Origin: Bacteroidota bacterium
GTDB lineage: Bacteria; Bacteroidota; Bacteroidia; Bacteroidales; P3
DNA: 57,809 nucleotides
Reading direction: 5' to 3'
NCBI GenBank assembly: GCA_017860255.1
Contig: JAFNAR010000044.1
Coordinates: 1 to 57,809, forward strand
Within the stretch, counting starts at the first letter, position 1, and each line of letters starts with the position of its first letter. A program made the translations under genes and the position numbers. Shown in pieces: positions 18,131 to 27,214 of the stretch. Under the pieces are notes generated by a model. It worked only from the letters and a program-made list of their open reading frames with translations, was not told where the DNA came from and did not search any database.

Positions 18131-19012
18131 TTATCCATTTAAAGCTTCTGCAGCAGAGCTTATTTCAATAATCTCATTTGTAATTGCAGCTTGACGAGCT
18201 TTGTTGTATGAGAGTTTAAGTTCTTTAAGCAGATTTTGTGCGTTGTCTGTTGCTTTGTGCATTGCAGTCATTCTTGCGCCATGTTCTGCAGCAAAGCTAT
18301 CTAAGAAACAACGGAAAAGTTGTATTTTTAATGCTTGAGGAATAATATTATGTATAATCTCTTCTCTTGAAGGTTCAAATATGTAAAATTTGCTTATTTG
18401 TTTTTCCTTATCTTCATTTAAGGACTTTAGAGGAAGAAATGTTTCTTGAGAAATGATTTGAGTTGAAGCATTCTTGAATTTGTTATAAACCACCTCAACT
18501 CTATCGTACTGATGATTAATAAACATTTTCATTATTTCTTCTGTTATAAGGGTAGCTTTCTCAAAGGTCAAATCATCCCAAATGGAATCGTAGGTTTTAA
18601 TAACGTCAATTCCTTTTTGTTTTAAGAAAAACTCAGAAGACTTTTTTCCACAACTTATAATATCAACTTTAATATATTTATCTTCCTGAGAAATTCTTTC
18701 AAATACTTTTTTTGTCTGTTTAATAACATTGGCATTAAAACCTCCACAGAGTCCTTTGTTAGAAGTAAGAACCAAAAGCAAAACCTTATCAGTTTTTTTA
18801 TTTCTTCCGTAAGGACTTTCCATAAGTTCTGTTTCATCCTCCATAATGTTGGAGATTACCTTAGAAAGTAATGATGAATAGGGGCGAAGAGCAATAACAG
18901 AATTTTGAGCCCTGCGTAGTTTTGATGCAGAAACCATCTTCATCGCTGAAGTGATTTGCATTGTTGAGCCAACAGAAGATATTCTATTACGCACCTCTTT
19001 TAAGTTTGCCAT
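18131..19012 (-). CDS. atpG: ATP synthase F1 gamma subunit
   Basis: Central rotating shaft of F1. The 293-aa protein has the typical N-terminal KEVRNRISSV coil, the SNKGLCGG motif and the C-terminal coil with ITNEIIEISSAAEAL. Its ATG overlaps the atpA stop by one base (TAATG), so translation is coupled. nadB follows. Confidence 0.96.
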   Translation of the reverse strand: MANLKEVRNRISSVGSTMQITSAMKMVSASKLRRAQNSVIALRPYSSLLSKVISNIMEDETELMESPYGRNKKTDKVLLLVLTSNKGLCGGFNANVIKQTKKVFERISQEDKYIKVDIISCGKKSSEFFLKQKGIDVIKTYDSIWDDLTFEKATLITEEIMKMFINHQYDRVEVVYNKFKNASTQIISQETFLPLKSLNEDKEKQISKFYIFEPSREEIIHNIIPQALKIQLFRCFLDSFAAEHGARMTAMHKATDNAQNLLKELKLSYNKARQAAITNEIIEISSAAEALNG

Positions 19013-20592
19013 TATACAGAATATTTAGAAGTTTTCTCTTGAGCAACTTTTTTCAAACAATCCAAAATTTCATCATCAAGAATTCCTTGACGAAGTTTTT
19101 CCAATACATCTTTATGGTTAGTTTCTAAAGTGAAAAGATAATCGTTTTCAAACTCATGTACCTTATTTACAGGAATATTTTGTAACCAACCTTTAACTCC
19201 ACAACAAATAATTGCAATTTGATGTTCAACCTTCATTGGAGAGTATTGTTTTTGTTTTAATATCTCAACATTGCGTTTACCTTTTTCAATAACCATTTTA
19301 GTTGTTGCGTCAAGGTCGGAACTAAATTTTGAAAAAGCTTCCAACTCACGATATTGAGCTTGGTCAAGTTTTAGGGTTCCAGCAATCTTCTTCATTGATT
19401 TGATTTGAGCATTTCCTCCAACACGAGAGACAGAAATACCTACATTAATTGCAGGACGAATACCTGCATTAAAAAGATTACTTTCTAAGAATATTTGGCC
19501 ATCAGTAATGGAAATAACATTTGTTGGAATATATGCTGAAACGTCTCCTGCTTGTGTTTCAATAATAGGAAGAGCAGTTAATGAGCCTCCTCCCTTAACT
19601 TTATCTTTCAAGCATAATGGCAAATCATTCATATTCTTTGCAACACTATCTTCCTTTATGATTTTTGCAGCTCTTTCCAATAGTCGAGAATGTAAATAGA
19701 ATACATCTCCAGGATAAGCTTCACGTCCAGGTGGACGGCGAAGAAGAAGTGAAACTTCACGATATGCAACAGCTTGTTTTGAAAGGTCATCATAAATAAC
19801 TAATGCACTTCTTCCAGTATCACGGAAAAATTCTCCAATTGAAGCTCCAGCAAAAGGTGCATAGAATTGTAGTGCTGCAGAGTCAGAAGCAGTGGCAGAA
19901 ACAATAATAGTATATTGCATAGCTCCCTTTTCTTCCAAAGTTTTAACGATGTTTGCAACTGTTGAACCTTTTTGTCCACAAGCAACATATATACAATAAA
20001 CAGGATTTCCCTGATCAAAGAAACTTTTCTGATTTAATATGGTATCAATAGCAATTGCAGTCTTTCCTGTTTGGCGGTCTCCAATAATTAACTCTCTTTG
20101 TCCTCTCCCAATAGGAATCATTGAGTCAATTGCCTTAATCCCTGTTTGCAAAGGTTCAGTTACTGGTTGACGGAAAATAACTCCTGGAGCCTTTCTTTCA
20201 AGAGGCATTTCAAATAACTCTCCTTCAATCTTCCCTTTCCCATCAATTGGTTCACCAATAGTGTTAATAACTCTTCCAACCAAACCTTCTCCAACCTTTA
20301 TTGAAGCAATTCTATTTGTACGTTTAACAAGGTCTCCTTCATTAATATTATTACTCTCTCCCAAAATAACAACTCCAACGTTATCTTGTTCCAAGTTTTG
20401 AACAATTCCTTGAACATCGTTATCAAACAAAACCAACTCCCCACTTTGAGCATTATTTAAACCATAAACTCTTGCAATACCATCTCCAACAGTTAGAATA
20501 GAACCAACTTCTTCTAAGGAAGCATCAAGATTTGTGTCAGATAAATGATTACGCAATATTGCTGTAACCTCTGAAGGTTTAATATCTACCAT
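19012..20592 (-). CDS. atpA: ATP synthase F1 alpha subunit
   Basis: Non-catalytic nucleotide-binding subunit, 526 aa. It has the P-loop [10 protein letters not shown], the DGIARVYGL beta-barrel segment and the signature [14 protein letters not shown]. The C-terminal domain is a little longer than in E. coli AtpA (513 aa). It starts 12 bp after atpH in the atpE-F-H-A-G order. Confidence 0.97.
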   Translation of the reverse strand: MVDIKPSEVTAILRNHLSDTNLDASLEEVGSILTVGDGIARVYGLNNAQSGELVLFDNDVQGIVQNLEQDNVGVVILGESNNINEGDLVKRTNRIASIKVGEGLVGRVINTIGEPIDGKGKIEGELFEMPLERKAPGVIFRQPVTEPLQTGIKAIDSMIPIGRGQRELIIGDRQTGKTAIAIDTILNQKSFFDQGNPVYCIYVACGQKGSTVANIVKTLEEKGAMQYTIIVSATASDSAALQFYAPFAGASIGEFFRDTGRSALVIYDDLSKQAVAYREVSLLLRRPPGREAYPGDVFYLHSRLLERAAKIIKEDSVAKNMNDLPLCLKDKVKGGGSLTALPIIETQAGDVSAYIPTNVISITDGQIFLESNLFNAGIRPAINVGISVSRVGGNAQIKSMKKIAGTLKLDQAQYRELEAFSKFSSDLDATTKMVIEKGKRNVEILKQKQYSPMKVEHQIAIICCGVKGWLQNIPVNKVHEFENDYLFTLETNHKDVLEKLRQGILDDEILDCLKKVAQEKTSKYSV

Positions 20593-20604
20593 ATTTCTTT
20601 ATTA

Positions 20605-21162
20605 TTAAAATCCTTTTTCGTATAAATTTTTTGCAAAAGACTTCTTTAGTTGTTGTAATTGTTTTGAAATGGAAGCATCATAAATTTTGTTATCAATAAC
20701 AATTTTAAATCCTCCAATAACATTTGTGTCTATCTTTTCAATCAATTCAATTTTGCAACTAAACTCTTTTTCAAGCAAATGAATAATCCTTTCCTTTGAA
20801 TTATTCTCAATACTTCGAGCAACATAAATGGTTGCAACCTTTATGCCTTTTTTTGTATTATATAAATTTCTAAACTCGCATGCAATCTCTTTCAAATAAA
20901 CTATCCTTCTTTTCTCAATCAAAAGGATAATAAAATCTAAGGTAAGTTTATCAACTTCTTTTGCAAACAAATCTCTAACAATACCTTTCTTGCTCCCAAT
21001 ATTGATATTTGGATTACGCATAATTGCATTCAAAATCATATTCTCCCCACACACCTTCTTTATTAATGACATATCACTACCTATCTTCTCTAATGAATTT
21101 TGTTCAATTGCCAAATCCATAAGAGAACGTGCATAGCGAGAAGAAATAATAGTTGAATTCAT
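20605..21162 (-). CDS. atpH: ATP synthase F1 delta subunit
   Basis: 185-aa peripheral-stalk subunit that joins F1 alpha to the b dimer. Recognised by the N-terminal SSRYARSLMDLAIEQ helix, the C-terminal VIGGFKIVIDNKIYDASI segment and its position between atpF and atpA. It starts 8 bp after atpF. Confidence 0.93.
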   Translation of the reverse strand: MNSTIISSRYARSLMDLAIEQNSLEKIGSDMSLIKKVCGENMILNAIMRNPNINIGSKKGIVRDLFAKEVDKLTLDFIILLIEKRRIVYLKEIACEFRNLYNTKKGIKVATIYVARSIENNSKERIIHLLEKEFSCKIELIEKIDTNVIGGFKIVIDNKIYDASISKQLQQLKKSFAKNLYEKGF

Positions 21163-21170
21163 AGCGTAAT

Positions 21171-21665
21171 TTAATTAAAATTGAACTCAGAAACCCTTTT
21201 CTCAATAATCTTCTTATCAATCTCATTTTCCTTAAGTTCTTGCTCCAATACTTTTGTAGCAATATCAATTGAAAATTGAGCAACCTGATTCTTTAGTTCT
21301 GTAAGGGCTTGTAGTTTTTCATAATTAATACTATCACGAGCAGAGGCAACAATTCTTTGAGCTTCTTCTTGAGCTTTAAGATGAGCTTCTTGCTTAATTG
21401 TTTCGCCAAGTAAACGAGCTTCTTTCAAAATCTCATCTCTTTCTTCCATAGCTTTTTTCAAAAGGATATCGTTGTTAAACTTGAGATTTTCCATCTCTTC
21501 TCTTGCCTTTTGAGCCTCATCTAAGGAATTTTGAATTAAGGTTTCTCTTTCGTCAATCATTTTAGACACAATTGGCCATCCAAATTTGCCTAAAACCAAA
21601 AGAAGAACAAGGAAAACCAAAGTCATCCAAACCACTAAACCAAGTCCAGGAGTAATCAGTTCCAT
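21171..21665 (-). CDS. atpF: ATP synthase F0 b subunit
   Basis: 164-aa peripheral stalk: one N-terminal membrane helix (about residues 8-28, with LVFLVLLLVLGKFGWPIV) followed by a long charged coiled coil that dimerises and contacts delta. Position between atpE and atpH confirms the call. Confidence 0.94.
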   Translation of the reverse strand: MELITPGLGLVVWMTLVFLVLLLVLGKFGWPIVSKMIDERETLIQNSLDEAQKAREEMENLKFNNDILLKKAMEERDEILKEARLLGETIKQEAHLKAQEEAQRIVASARDSINYEKLQALTELKNQVAQFSIDIATKVLEQELKENEIDKKIIEKRVSEFNFN

Positions 21666-21716
21666 AAGAAATTATATTAAAAATCGGATTAAACTCTTTA
21701 ATGATTAAAGAGTAAA

Positions 21717-21980
21717 CTACTTCATAAATACAACTAATAAACAAGTTACAATAGCAAATAAGGAAGCTCCTTCCACCAAAGCTGCTGCAACAATCATATT
21801 AGAACGAATGTCTCCAGAAGCTTCTGGTTGACGAGCAAGAGCATCCATAGCACTTCTACCAATATTTCCAATACCTAAACCAGCACCAATTGCTGACAAT
21901 CCGGCACCAACACCAGCTAATCCATAAGCCCAAGGAGCTAAATTTGCAACTGCTTCCAATAATACATTTAATCCAGTCAT
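21717..21980 (-). CDS. atpE: ATP synthase F0 c subunit
   Basis: 87-aa hairpin of two membrane helices that forms the rotor ring. The polar loop is ARQPEA (49-54) and the ion-carrying residue is E70 in VEGAS. The residue after it is Gly rather than Ser/Thr and the first helix has no Gln at the usual site, so the Na+-binding signature is absent and proton coupling is inferred. It is the first gene of the unit. atpB, which usually precedes atpE, is missing. Confidence 0.95.
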   Translation of the reverse strand: MTGLNVLLEAVANLAPWAYGLAGVGAGLSAIGAGLGIGNIGRSAMDALARQPEASGDIRSNMIVAAALVEGASLFAIVTCLLVVFMK

Positions 21981-22050
21981 AATTAATAATGTTTTTTGAG
22001 TTATAAATTCTAAAAAATATCCAATCTTCCATTGATTAGAAAATTGGGCT

Positions 22051-22058
22051 CAAAGTTA
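22051..22058 (-). promoter_or_regulatory. ATP synthase operon promoter -7 box
   Basis: Reads TAACTTTG on the minus strand, 71 bp upstream of the atpE ATG. It shows that atpE is the first gene of the unit. Confidence 0.7.
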
Positions 22059-22228
22059 TACATTTTTATTTTTATGGGCGAATTTTATTTGAAAAATCAT
22101 CAAAAATAACCCATAAAATGCAATATATGAATACCATTACATAATTTGAAAATATACATCTTTAGAAGTCAAAAAAGAGAATAAAAATAAAAATATGAGA
22201 AAAAAGCCTTGTAATTAGAAAAAATGAA

Positions 22229-22236
22229 TACCTTTG
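22229..22236 (+). promoter_or_regulatory. tRNA-Lys promoter -7 box
   Basis: TACCTTTG, 26 bp before the tRNA, with a TTG about 18 bp upstream as the -33 element. Confidence 0.75.
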
Positions 22237-22261
22237 CAACCTCAAAAAATACAAAAAATAA

Positions 22262-22334
22262 GTCTTCGTAGCTCAGCTGGTAGAGCAATTGACTCTTAAT
22301 CAATGGGTCCGGGGTTCGAGTCCCCGCGAGGACA
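22262..22334 (+). tRNA. tRNA-Lys (CTT)
   Basis: Complete cloverleaf: acceptor GTCTTCG/CGAGGAC, D arm GCTCAGCTGGTAGAGC, anticodon stem ATTGA/TCAAT with loop CTCTTAA (anticodon CTT) and T arm GGGGTTCGAGTCCCC. CCA is not encoded. A terminator hairpin follows. Confidence 0.96.
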
Positions 22335-22343
22335 CTCCTAATT

Positions 22344-22379
22344 ATCCTAAGTGTAGTTAAATATGCTTAGGATTTTTTC
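22344..22379 (+). terminator. tRNA-Lys terminator
   Basis: Stem ATCCTAAG (22344-22351) / CTTAGGAT (22366-22373) followed by a T-rich run. Confidence 0.8.
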
Positions 22380-22522
22380 TTTTTTAAAACAATTCAGTCT
22401 TCAAATCTTTATCAAATTCAAATCAATGAATTTTTTTCATCAAATAAATGCTTTTTGTAGAACCAATTAATTATTATTCGCGAAAATTATATTAAATAAT
22501 TTGCATATTTCAATTTTATTTC

Positions 22523-22530
22523 TACATTTG
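22523..22530 (+). promoter_or_regulatory. Promoter -7 box of the Omp28-like gene
   Basis: TACATTTG with TTG 19 bp upstream as -33 element. The ATG is 43 bp downstream. Confidence 0.75.
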
Positions 22531-22572
22531 CAGATTGAAAATAAAAGAAGTAAAAACTAAAATAAAACAAAC

Positions 22573-24315
22573 ATGAAAAAAATTATCATTTCTTTAGTTG
22601 GATTGTTTCTAACTATTGTTACAATTGCACAGCCTACGTTTGTTTCAACTCAACCTTCAAATAAGAATGTTGTTATTGAAGAGTTCACTGGAACAAATTG
22701 TCAGTGGTGTCCAGCAGGACATAAAATTGTTAATGCTATTTCGACTGCTAATCCTGGAAGAATTGTAGCTATTAATATTCACCAAGGAGGTTTTTCAGGA
22801 AATAATCCTGATTATAAAACTGAATGGGGTAATGCTCTTGCTAACCAATATTCAATTGGTTCTTATCCAAATGGCACATTAAATCGTGGATCTGGACCTG
22901 TTGATTATACTACATGGCCTACTGCAGTTACACCTATTCTTGCTCAACAATCAATAGTTAATGTTGCTGCAAGAGCTCAGATTGATGCAGAAACAAGATT
23001 ACTTACAGTTACAGTTGAAGTATATTATACAGCAGATGCAGAAACGTCAACAAATAAATTAAATGTAGCAATTTTGCAAAATGAAGTAATTGGACCACAA
23101 TCAGGAATGGATAAGAATCCAGACTACGTTGTTGGTACACAATATCGACATATGCATATGCTTCGTCACCTTATAACTGGTCAATGGGGAGATCTTTTAT
23201 CATATGAAGGCACAGGAGTTATTCCTGCTGGAACTTTCTTTACTAAAACCTACACTTACACATTACCAGATGCAATTAGAAATGTGCCCTTAGAATTTGA
23301 AAACATTGAAATAGCTGCATTTGTAGCAAAAGATAATAAAACTATTTACAATGGTACTTTATGCCATCCAACATTTAATGTAACAAATCAATTTGGAGCA
23401 GAAATTAAATCTTACGAATTGAATGACCTTTCAGGATGTTCTAAATATGTAGGACAAACTTTAAAAGTTAGAAACATTGGTCAAGATACAATTAAATCAA
23501 TGGTTATTGATACAAGAGTATTTGGATTAAGCAATATGACAACTTGGGAAGGAGAAATTGCAACATTCCAAACTGCTGAAATTCCAAATCTACCTGTTTT
23601 AGAGCTACAAAATGGGATTCAAAATGAAGTTGACGTTTTAATTCGTTCAATAAATGGAATTCCAACTGACCTTAGAGAAATTAGAACTTTCAAAAAACCA
23701 GAACCTGCTCGTAATGGATTAACTCTTAATCTTACATTAGATCAATATGGAACAGAAACAACATGGAATATTAAAAATTCATCAGGTACAGTTGTAAAAT
23801 CAGGAGGACCATATACAAATGGGACAACAGATAGATTGAAAGTTGTTGATTTAGCAATAACAGAAAACGATTGTTATACATTTACAATTAATGATCAATA
23901 TAGTGATGGAATTAACTCTGGATATGGAGTTGGAGGATATTTCATTGTTGATGGATTAGGAGATACATTAGTTGTTTCTGATGGTAAATTTGGAGCAAGT
24001 GAAGTTAAGAAAATAGGTTACGGTGATTATATTGGATTGGAAGAAGTTTCTCTAAACGATGTTTCAATGACAATTTACCCTAACCCAGCTAAAGATAATG
24101 CAACATTAGATATTAATTTATCTCAAAATTCAGTTGCAACTATTAAGGTTGTTGACTTAATGGGAAGAAATGTTATTGATTTGGGAACAAAATCAATGAA
24201 AGCTGGACAAAACACAATTGAACTTAATACATCTAATCTAAATAATGGAATGTATTTTGTTAAGGTTGCTTCAGAAAATGGAGTGGTAACTAAAAAGATT
24301 ACTATTAACAGATAA
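22573..24315 (+). CDS. Type IX-secreted Omp28-like protein with Por sorting domain
   Basis: 580-aa secreted protein. A signal peptide (about 1-19, ending TIAQ) is followed by an Omp28-like thioredoxin-fold domain with CQWC at 43-46 in an EEFTGTNCQWCPAGH context. A central region rich in beta strands follows (about 290-480). The last 75 residues are a type IX secretion sorting domain (YPNPAKD, VVDLMGR, LNNGMYFVKV, KKITINR). It is therefore probably exported through the outer membrane and anchored or released at the surface. Whether the CxxC is redox-active is unknown. It stands alone between its own promoter and terminator. Confidence 0.88.
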   Translation: MKKIIISLVGLFLTIVTIAQPTFVSTQPSNKNVVIEEFTGTNCQWCPAGHKIVNAISTANPGRIVAINIHQGGFSGNNPDYKTEWGNALANQYSIGSYPNGTLNRGSGPVDYTTWPTAVTPILAQQSIVNVAARAQIDAETRLLTVTVEVYYTADAETSTNKLNVAILQNEVIGPQSGMDKNPDYVVGTQYRHMHMLRHLITGQWGDLLSYEGTGVIPAGTFFTKTYTYTLPDAIRNVPLEFENIEIAAFVAKDNKTIYNGTLCHPTFNVTNQFGAEIKSYELNDLSGCSKYVGQTLKVRNIGQDTIKSMVIDTRVFGLSNMTTWEGEIATFQTAEIPNLPVLELQNGIQNEVDVLIRSINGIPTDLREIRTFKKPEPARNGLTLNLTLDQYGTETTWNIKNSSGTVVKSGGPYTNGTTDRLKVVDLAITENDCYTFTINDQYSDGINSGYGVGGYFIVDGLGDTLVVSDGKFGASEVKKIGYGDYIGLEEVSLNDVSMTIYPNPAKDNATLDINLSQNSVATIKVVDLMGRNVIDLGTKSMKAGQNTIELNTSNLNNGMYFVKVASENGVVTKKITINR

Positions 24316-24337
24316 TACTTTCATAACATAAAATTGG

Positions 24338-24370
24338 AAAAGGCTTGTGTTTAACATAAGCCTTTTTTTA
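24338..24370 (+). terminator. Terminator of the Omp28-like gene
   Basis: Stem AAAAGGCTT/AAGCCTTTT with loop GTGTTTAACAT, followed by T-rich sequence. Confidence 0.85.
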
Positions 24371-24459
24371 TTTTCCTTTAATCAAATAAACAGTTTTAAA
24401 AACGAAGGAGAATGTTGGCAAGTAAAACTCAAAACTTTTTACATCTGAGAAAAAGTTTA

Positions 24460-24467
24460 TATCTTCG
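24460..24467 (+). promoter_or_regulatory. M49-like peptidase promoter -7 box
   Basis: TATCTTCG (one mismatch to TAnnTTTG), 33 bp before the ATG. Confidence 0.6.
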
Positions 24468-24499
24468 CAACTTGAAAACATATTAAACAAACAAATAAA

Positions 24500-26134
24500 A
24501 TGAAAAAAATAATTTATGTTTGCCTTGCAGTAGCATTAATTGGCTTTGCAAGCTGTCAAAAGAAAGAAACCCCAAAAGAAGAAACAAAAAGTCCTATGCA
24601 AGAAAAAGTTGATGAGTTTGCATCAGTAAGGTTAACTACAGACCTTTCGCATTTGAGCCAAAATGAAAAAGAATTAATTAAGACTTTCCTTGAAATAGGT
24701 CAAATTATGGATGATTTATTCTGGAAACAAGCCTATGGAAACAAAACAGATATGGACACCATAAGCGATAAAGCAGCAAGAGAATTTGCAATGATTAATT
24801 ATGGTCCTTGGGAAAGACTAAACAATATGAAGCCTTTTGTTGCAGGATTTGAAGAAAAACCTCTTGGAGCAAATTTCTATCCAGTTGATATGACTGATGA
24901 AGAATATAATACTTTAAAAGATAAGAATAAAGATAATCTTTATACTGTTATCCGTCGTGATAAAGATGGAAAATTGGTTGTTAAATGGTATAGAGAAGAA
25001 TATAAAGAAGAATTACAAAAGGTAGATAAGTTATTGGAAAAAGCTATTACATTGGCAGAAGATGAAGGTTTGAAAAAATATTTAGTTGAAAGAAAGAAAG
25101 CATTCCAAACAGATGACTACTTTGCATCAGATATGGCTTGGATGGATATGAAGAAATCAAAACTTGATTTTGTTTGTGGTCCAATTGAAAATTATGAAGA
25201 TCGTCGTTTTGGTTCAAAAGCAGCTTACGAAGCATTCATTTTAGTAAAGGATGAAAAATGGAGCAATGACTTAGCTAAATTTACATCAATGCTTCCTCAA
25301 CTTCAAAAAGAACTTCCAGTTGAAGCAAAATTTAAGAAAGAAATCCCTGGAACTGATTCTGATTTGAATGTTTATGATGTTATCTTCTATGGAGGAGATT
25401 GTAATTCAGGTAGTAAAACAATTGCAATCAATCTTCCTAATGACGAAAGAGTACAACTAAAGAAAGGAGCAAGACGTCTTCAATTAAAGAATGCTATGAA
25501 GGCAAAATTTGATAAAATCCTTATGCCAATTGCAGAACAAATTATGGTTAAAGACCAATTAAAGAATATTAAGTTTGATGCATTCTTCTCTAATGTTACT
25601 TTCCACGAAGTTTCTCATGGTTTAGGAATAAAGAATACTATAAACGGAAAAGGATCTGTTAGAAAAGCTTTAGGTAATCAATACTCTGGTTGGGAAGAAG
25701 CAAAAGCAGACATTTTAGGACTTTACATGGTTACCTCACTTATTGAAAAGAAACAAATAACCAATATAACTCAAGAAGATGCCCTTGCTACTTTTATTGC
25801 AGGGATTCTTCGTTCAGTTCGTTTTGGAGCAGCTTCAGCTCATGGAAAAGCAAATATGATGTGCTTTAACTATTTTCAAGATAATGGAGCTTTCACAAAA
25901 AACAAAGACGGAAAATATGTAATTGATTTTGCAAAGGCAAAGAAAGCAATGGAAAGTTGGGCAGCACTTATTATTAAGGTTGAAGGAGAAGGAGACATTA
26001 AATTTGCAACGGAATATAATAATAAAAACGGAATCATTAAACCTTCTCTTCAAAAGGATTTAGATAAAATCAATTCTGCAAAAATTCCAAAGGATATTCG
26101 TTATGAACAAGGAAAATCAGTTTTAGGATTATAA
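24500..26134 (+). CDS. Lipoprotein zinc peptidase related to dipeptidyl-peptidase III (M49)
   Basis: 544 aa with a lipoprotein signal (lipobox ASC, Cys 19), so membrane-anchored. The C-terminal half has a zinc site HEVSHG (H369-H373) and the M49-type second motif EEAKAD (E399-D404). Classical DPP III uses HEXXGH; here the spacing is HEXXH, as in a divergent bacterial branch that databases sometimes mislabel. Likely role is trimming peptides in the periplasm, relevant for a proteolytic anaerobe, but no activity is shown for this sequence. gpsA follows 11 bp later. Confidence 0.75.
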   Translation: MKKIIYVCLAVALIGFASCQKKETPKEETKSPMQEKVDEFASVRLTTDLSHLSQNEKELIKTFLEIGQIMDDLFWKQAYGNKTDMDTISDKAAREFAMINYGPWERLNNMKPFVAGFEEKPLGANFYPVDMTDEEYNTLKDKNKDNLYTVIRRDKDGKLVVKWYREEYKEELQKVDKLLEKAITLAEDEGLKKYLVERKKAFQTDDYFASDMAWMDMKKSKLDFVCGPIENYEDRRFGSKAAYEAFILVKDEKWSNDLAKFTSMLPQLQKELPVEAKFKKEIPGTDSDLNVYDVIFYGGDCNSGSKTIAINLPNDERVQLKKGARRLQLKNAMKAKFDKILMPIAEQIMVKDQLKNIKFDAFFSNVTFHEVSHGLGIKNTINGKGSVRKALGNQYSGWEEAKADILGLYMVTSLIEKKQITNITQEDALATFIAGILRSVRFGAASAHGKANMMCFNYFQDNGAFTKNKDGKYVIDFAKAKKAMESWAALIIKVEGEGDIKFATEYNNKNGIIKPSLQKDLDKINSAKIPKDIRYEQGKSVLGL

Positions 26135-26145
26135 AAAAATAGATA

Positions 26146-27135
26146 ATGAAGATAGCAGTATTTGGAAGTGGTAGTTGGGCAACAGCAATTGTTAAAATAG
26201 CAACGGAAACTCATCAGGAAGTTTACTGGTGGGTTAGAGAAAAGGAAATTGTTGAAGGATTAAAAAAACATAATCATAACCCACTTTACCTTAGCCAATG
26301 TGAGCTTAATACAAGTAAAATAAAAATTTCAAATGAGATAAAGAAGGTTATCTCAAAGTCAGATAATCTTCTCTTTGTCATTCCTTCAGCATTCTTTGCA
26401 CGTTCTTTGGAAGGACTAAGTGCTGAAGATTTTAATAATAAAAATGTGATATCTGCAACCAAAGGTATTGTTCCAGAAACAAATCAGATTGTTGCAGAGT
26501 TTATGAGAGACATATATAATGTTTCTTATGCCAACCAGGCAGTAATAAGTGGACCTTCACATGCAGAAGAAATTGCAAAGGAAAACTTAACCTACCTTAC
26601 TGCTGGTTCTCACAATCCTCTTTTGGCAAAACATATTGCTGACAGTTTCCAGTGTCGTTATGTGAAAACAACAATTTCAAACGATATTGAAGGAATTGAA
26701 TATGTTGGTATAATGAAAAACATTTATGCTCTTTCAGTTGGAATTTGCAAGGGTTTAGGCTTTGGAGACAATTTTATCAGTGTTGTTGTTTCAAACGGAT
26801 TGCAAGAAATGGAAAATTTCCTTTCACTTTGCTCACCTTTGGAAGGAAGAAACATTAATAATCTTGCCTATCTTGGAGACCTTTTAGTTACTTGCTATTC
26901 TCAACACTCACGTAACCGTACCTTTGGACAAATGATAGGTTCTGGCTATTCAGTCAATTCAGCTCAATTGGAAATGAAAATGGTTGCCGAAGGATATTAT
27001 GCAGCTAAATGTATTCACGAATTGAACAAGAAAATTAATGCAGAAATTCCAATTGCAGATGCAGTTTACAGAATACTTTACAAGTCTTCTTCTGCAAAAA
27101 AGGAATTTGACAGACTTTCAGAAAACTTTAAATAG
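26146..27135 (+). CDS. gpsA: Glycerol-3-phosphate dehydrogenase, NAD(P)+
   Basis: Reduces dihydroxyacetone phosphate to sn-glycerol-3-phosphate for phospholipid synthesis. The 329-aa protein has the N-terminal FGSGSWATA nucleotide-binding loop, ISGPSHAEEIA, the active-site Lys region VGIMKNIYAL and the C-terminal GDLLVTCYSQHSRNR segment. It is 11 bp downstream of the M49-like gene and probably shares its promoter. Confidence 0.96.
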   Translation: MKIAVFGSGSWATAIVKIATETHQEVYWWVREKEIVEGLKKHNHNPLYLSQCELNTSKIKISNEIKKVISKSDNLLFVIPSAFFARSLEGLSAEDFNNKNVISATKGIVPETNQIVAEFMRDIYNVSYANQAVISGPSHAEEIAKENLTYLTAGSHNPLLAKHIADSFQCRYVKTTISNDIEGIEYVGIMKNIYALSVGICKGLGFGDNFISVVVSNGLQEMENFLSLCSPLEGRNINNLAYLGDLLVTCYSQHSRNRTFGQMIGSGYSVNSAQLEMKMVAEGYYAAKCIHELNKKINAEIPIADAVYRILYKSSSAKKEFDRLSENFK

Positions 27136-27174
27136 AACCTTATTCTAATAAAACAGAATCAAGTTTTAAATTAT

Positions 27175-27210
27175 TAAATCCTTGTTTTAGTCAAATAAAA
27201 CAAGGATTTA
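27175..27210. terminator. Bidirectional terminator between gpsA and dprA
   Basis: Perfect 15-bp stem TAAATCCTTGTTTTA (27175-27189) and its complement (27196-27210) with a 6-nt loop, between convergent genes. The core CCTTGTTTT is also the unit of the array at 57.5 kb. Confidence 0.85.
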
Positions 27211-27214
27211 TTTT

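Larger units (their letters stand above)
21981..22261. other. Intergenic region between atpE and tRNA-Lys
   Basis: Holds divergent promoters for atpE and tRNA-Lys. Otherwise AT-rich with no gene, and in particular no atpB or atpI. Confidence 0.7.

Noticed and set aside
21717..21980. Na+-coupled ATP synthase
   Set aside because: The c subunit has Gly after the ion-binding Glu and no Gln in helix 1, so the Na+ signature is absent.
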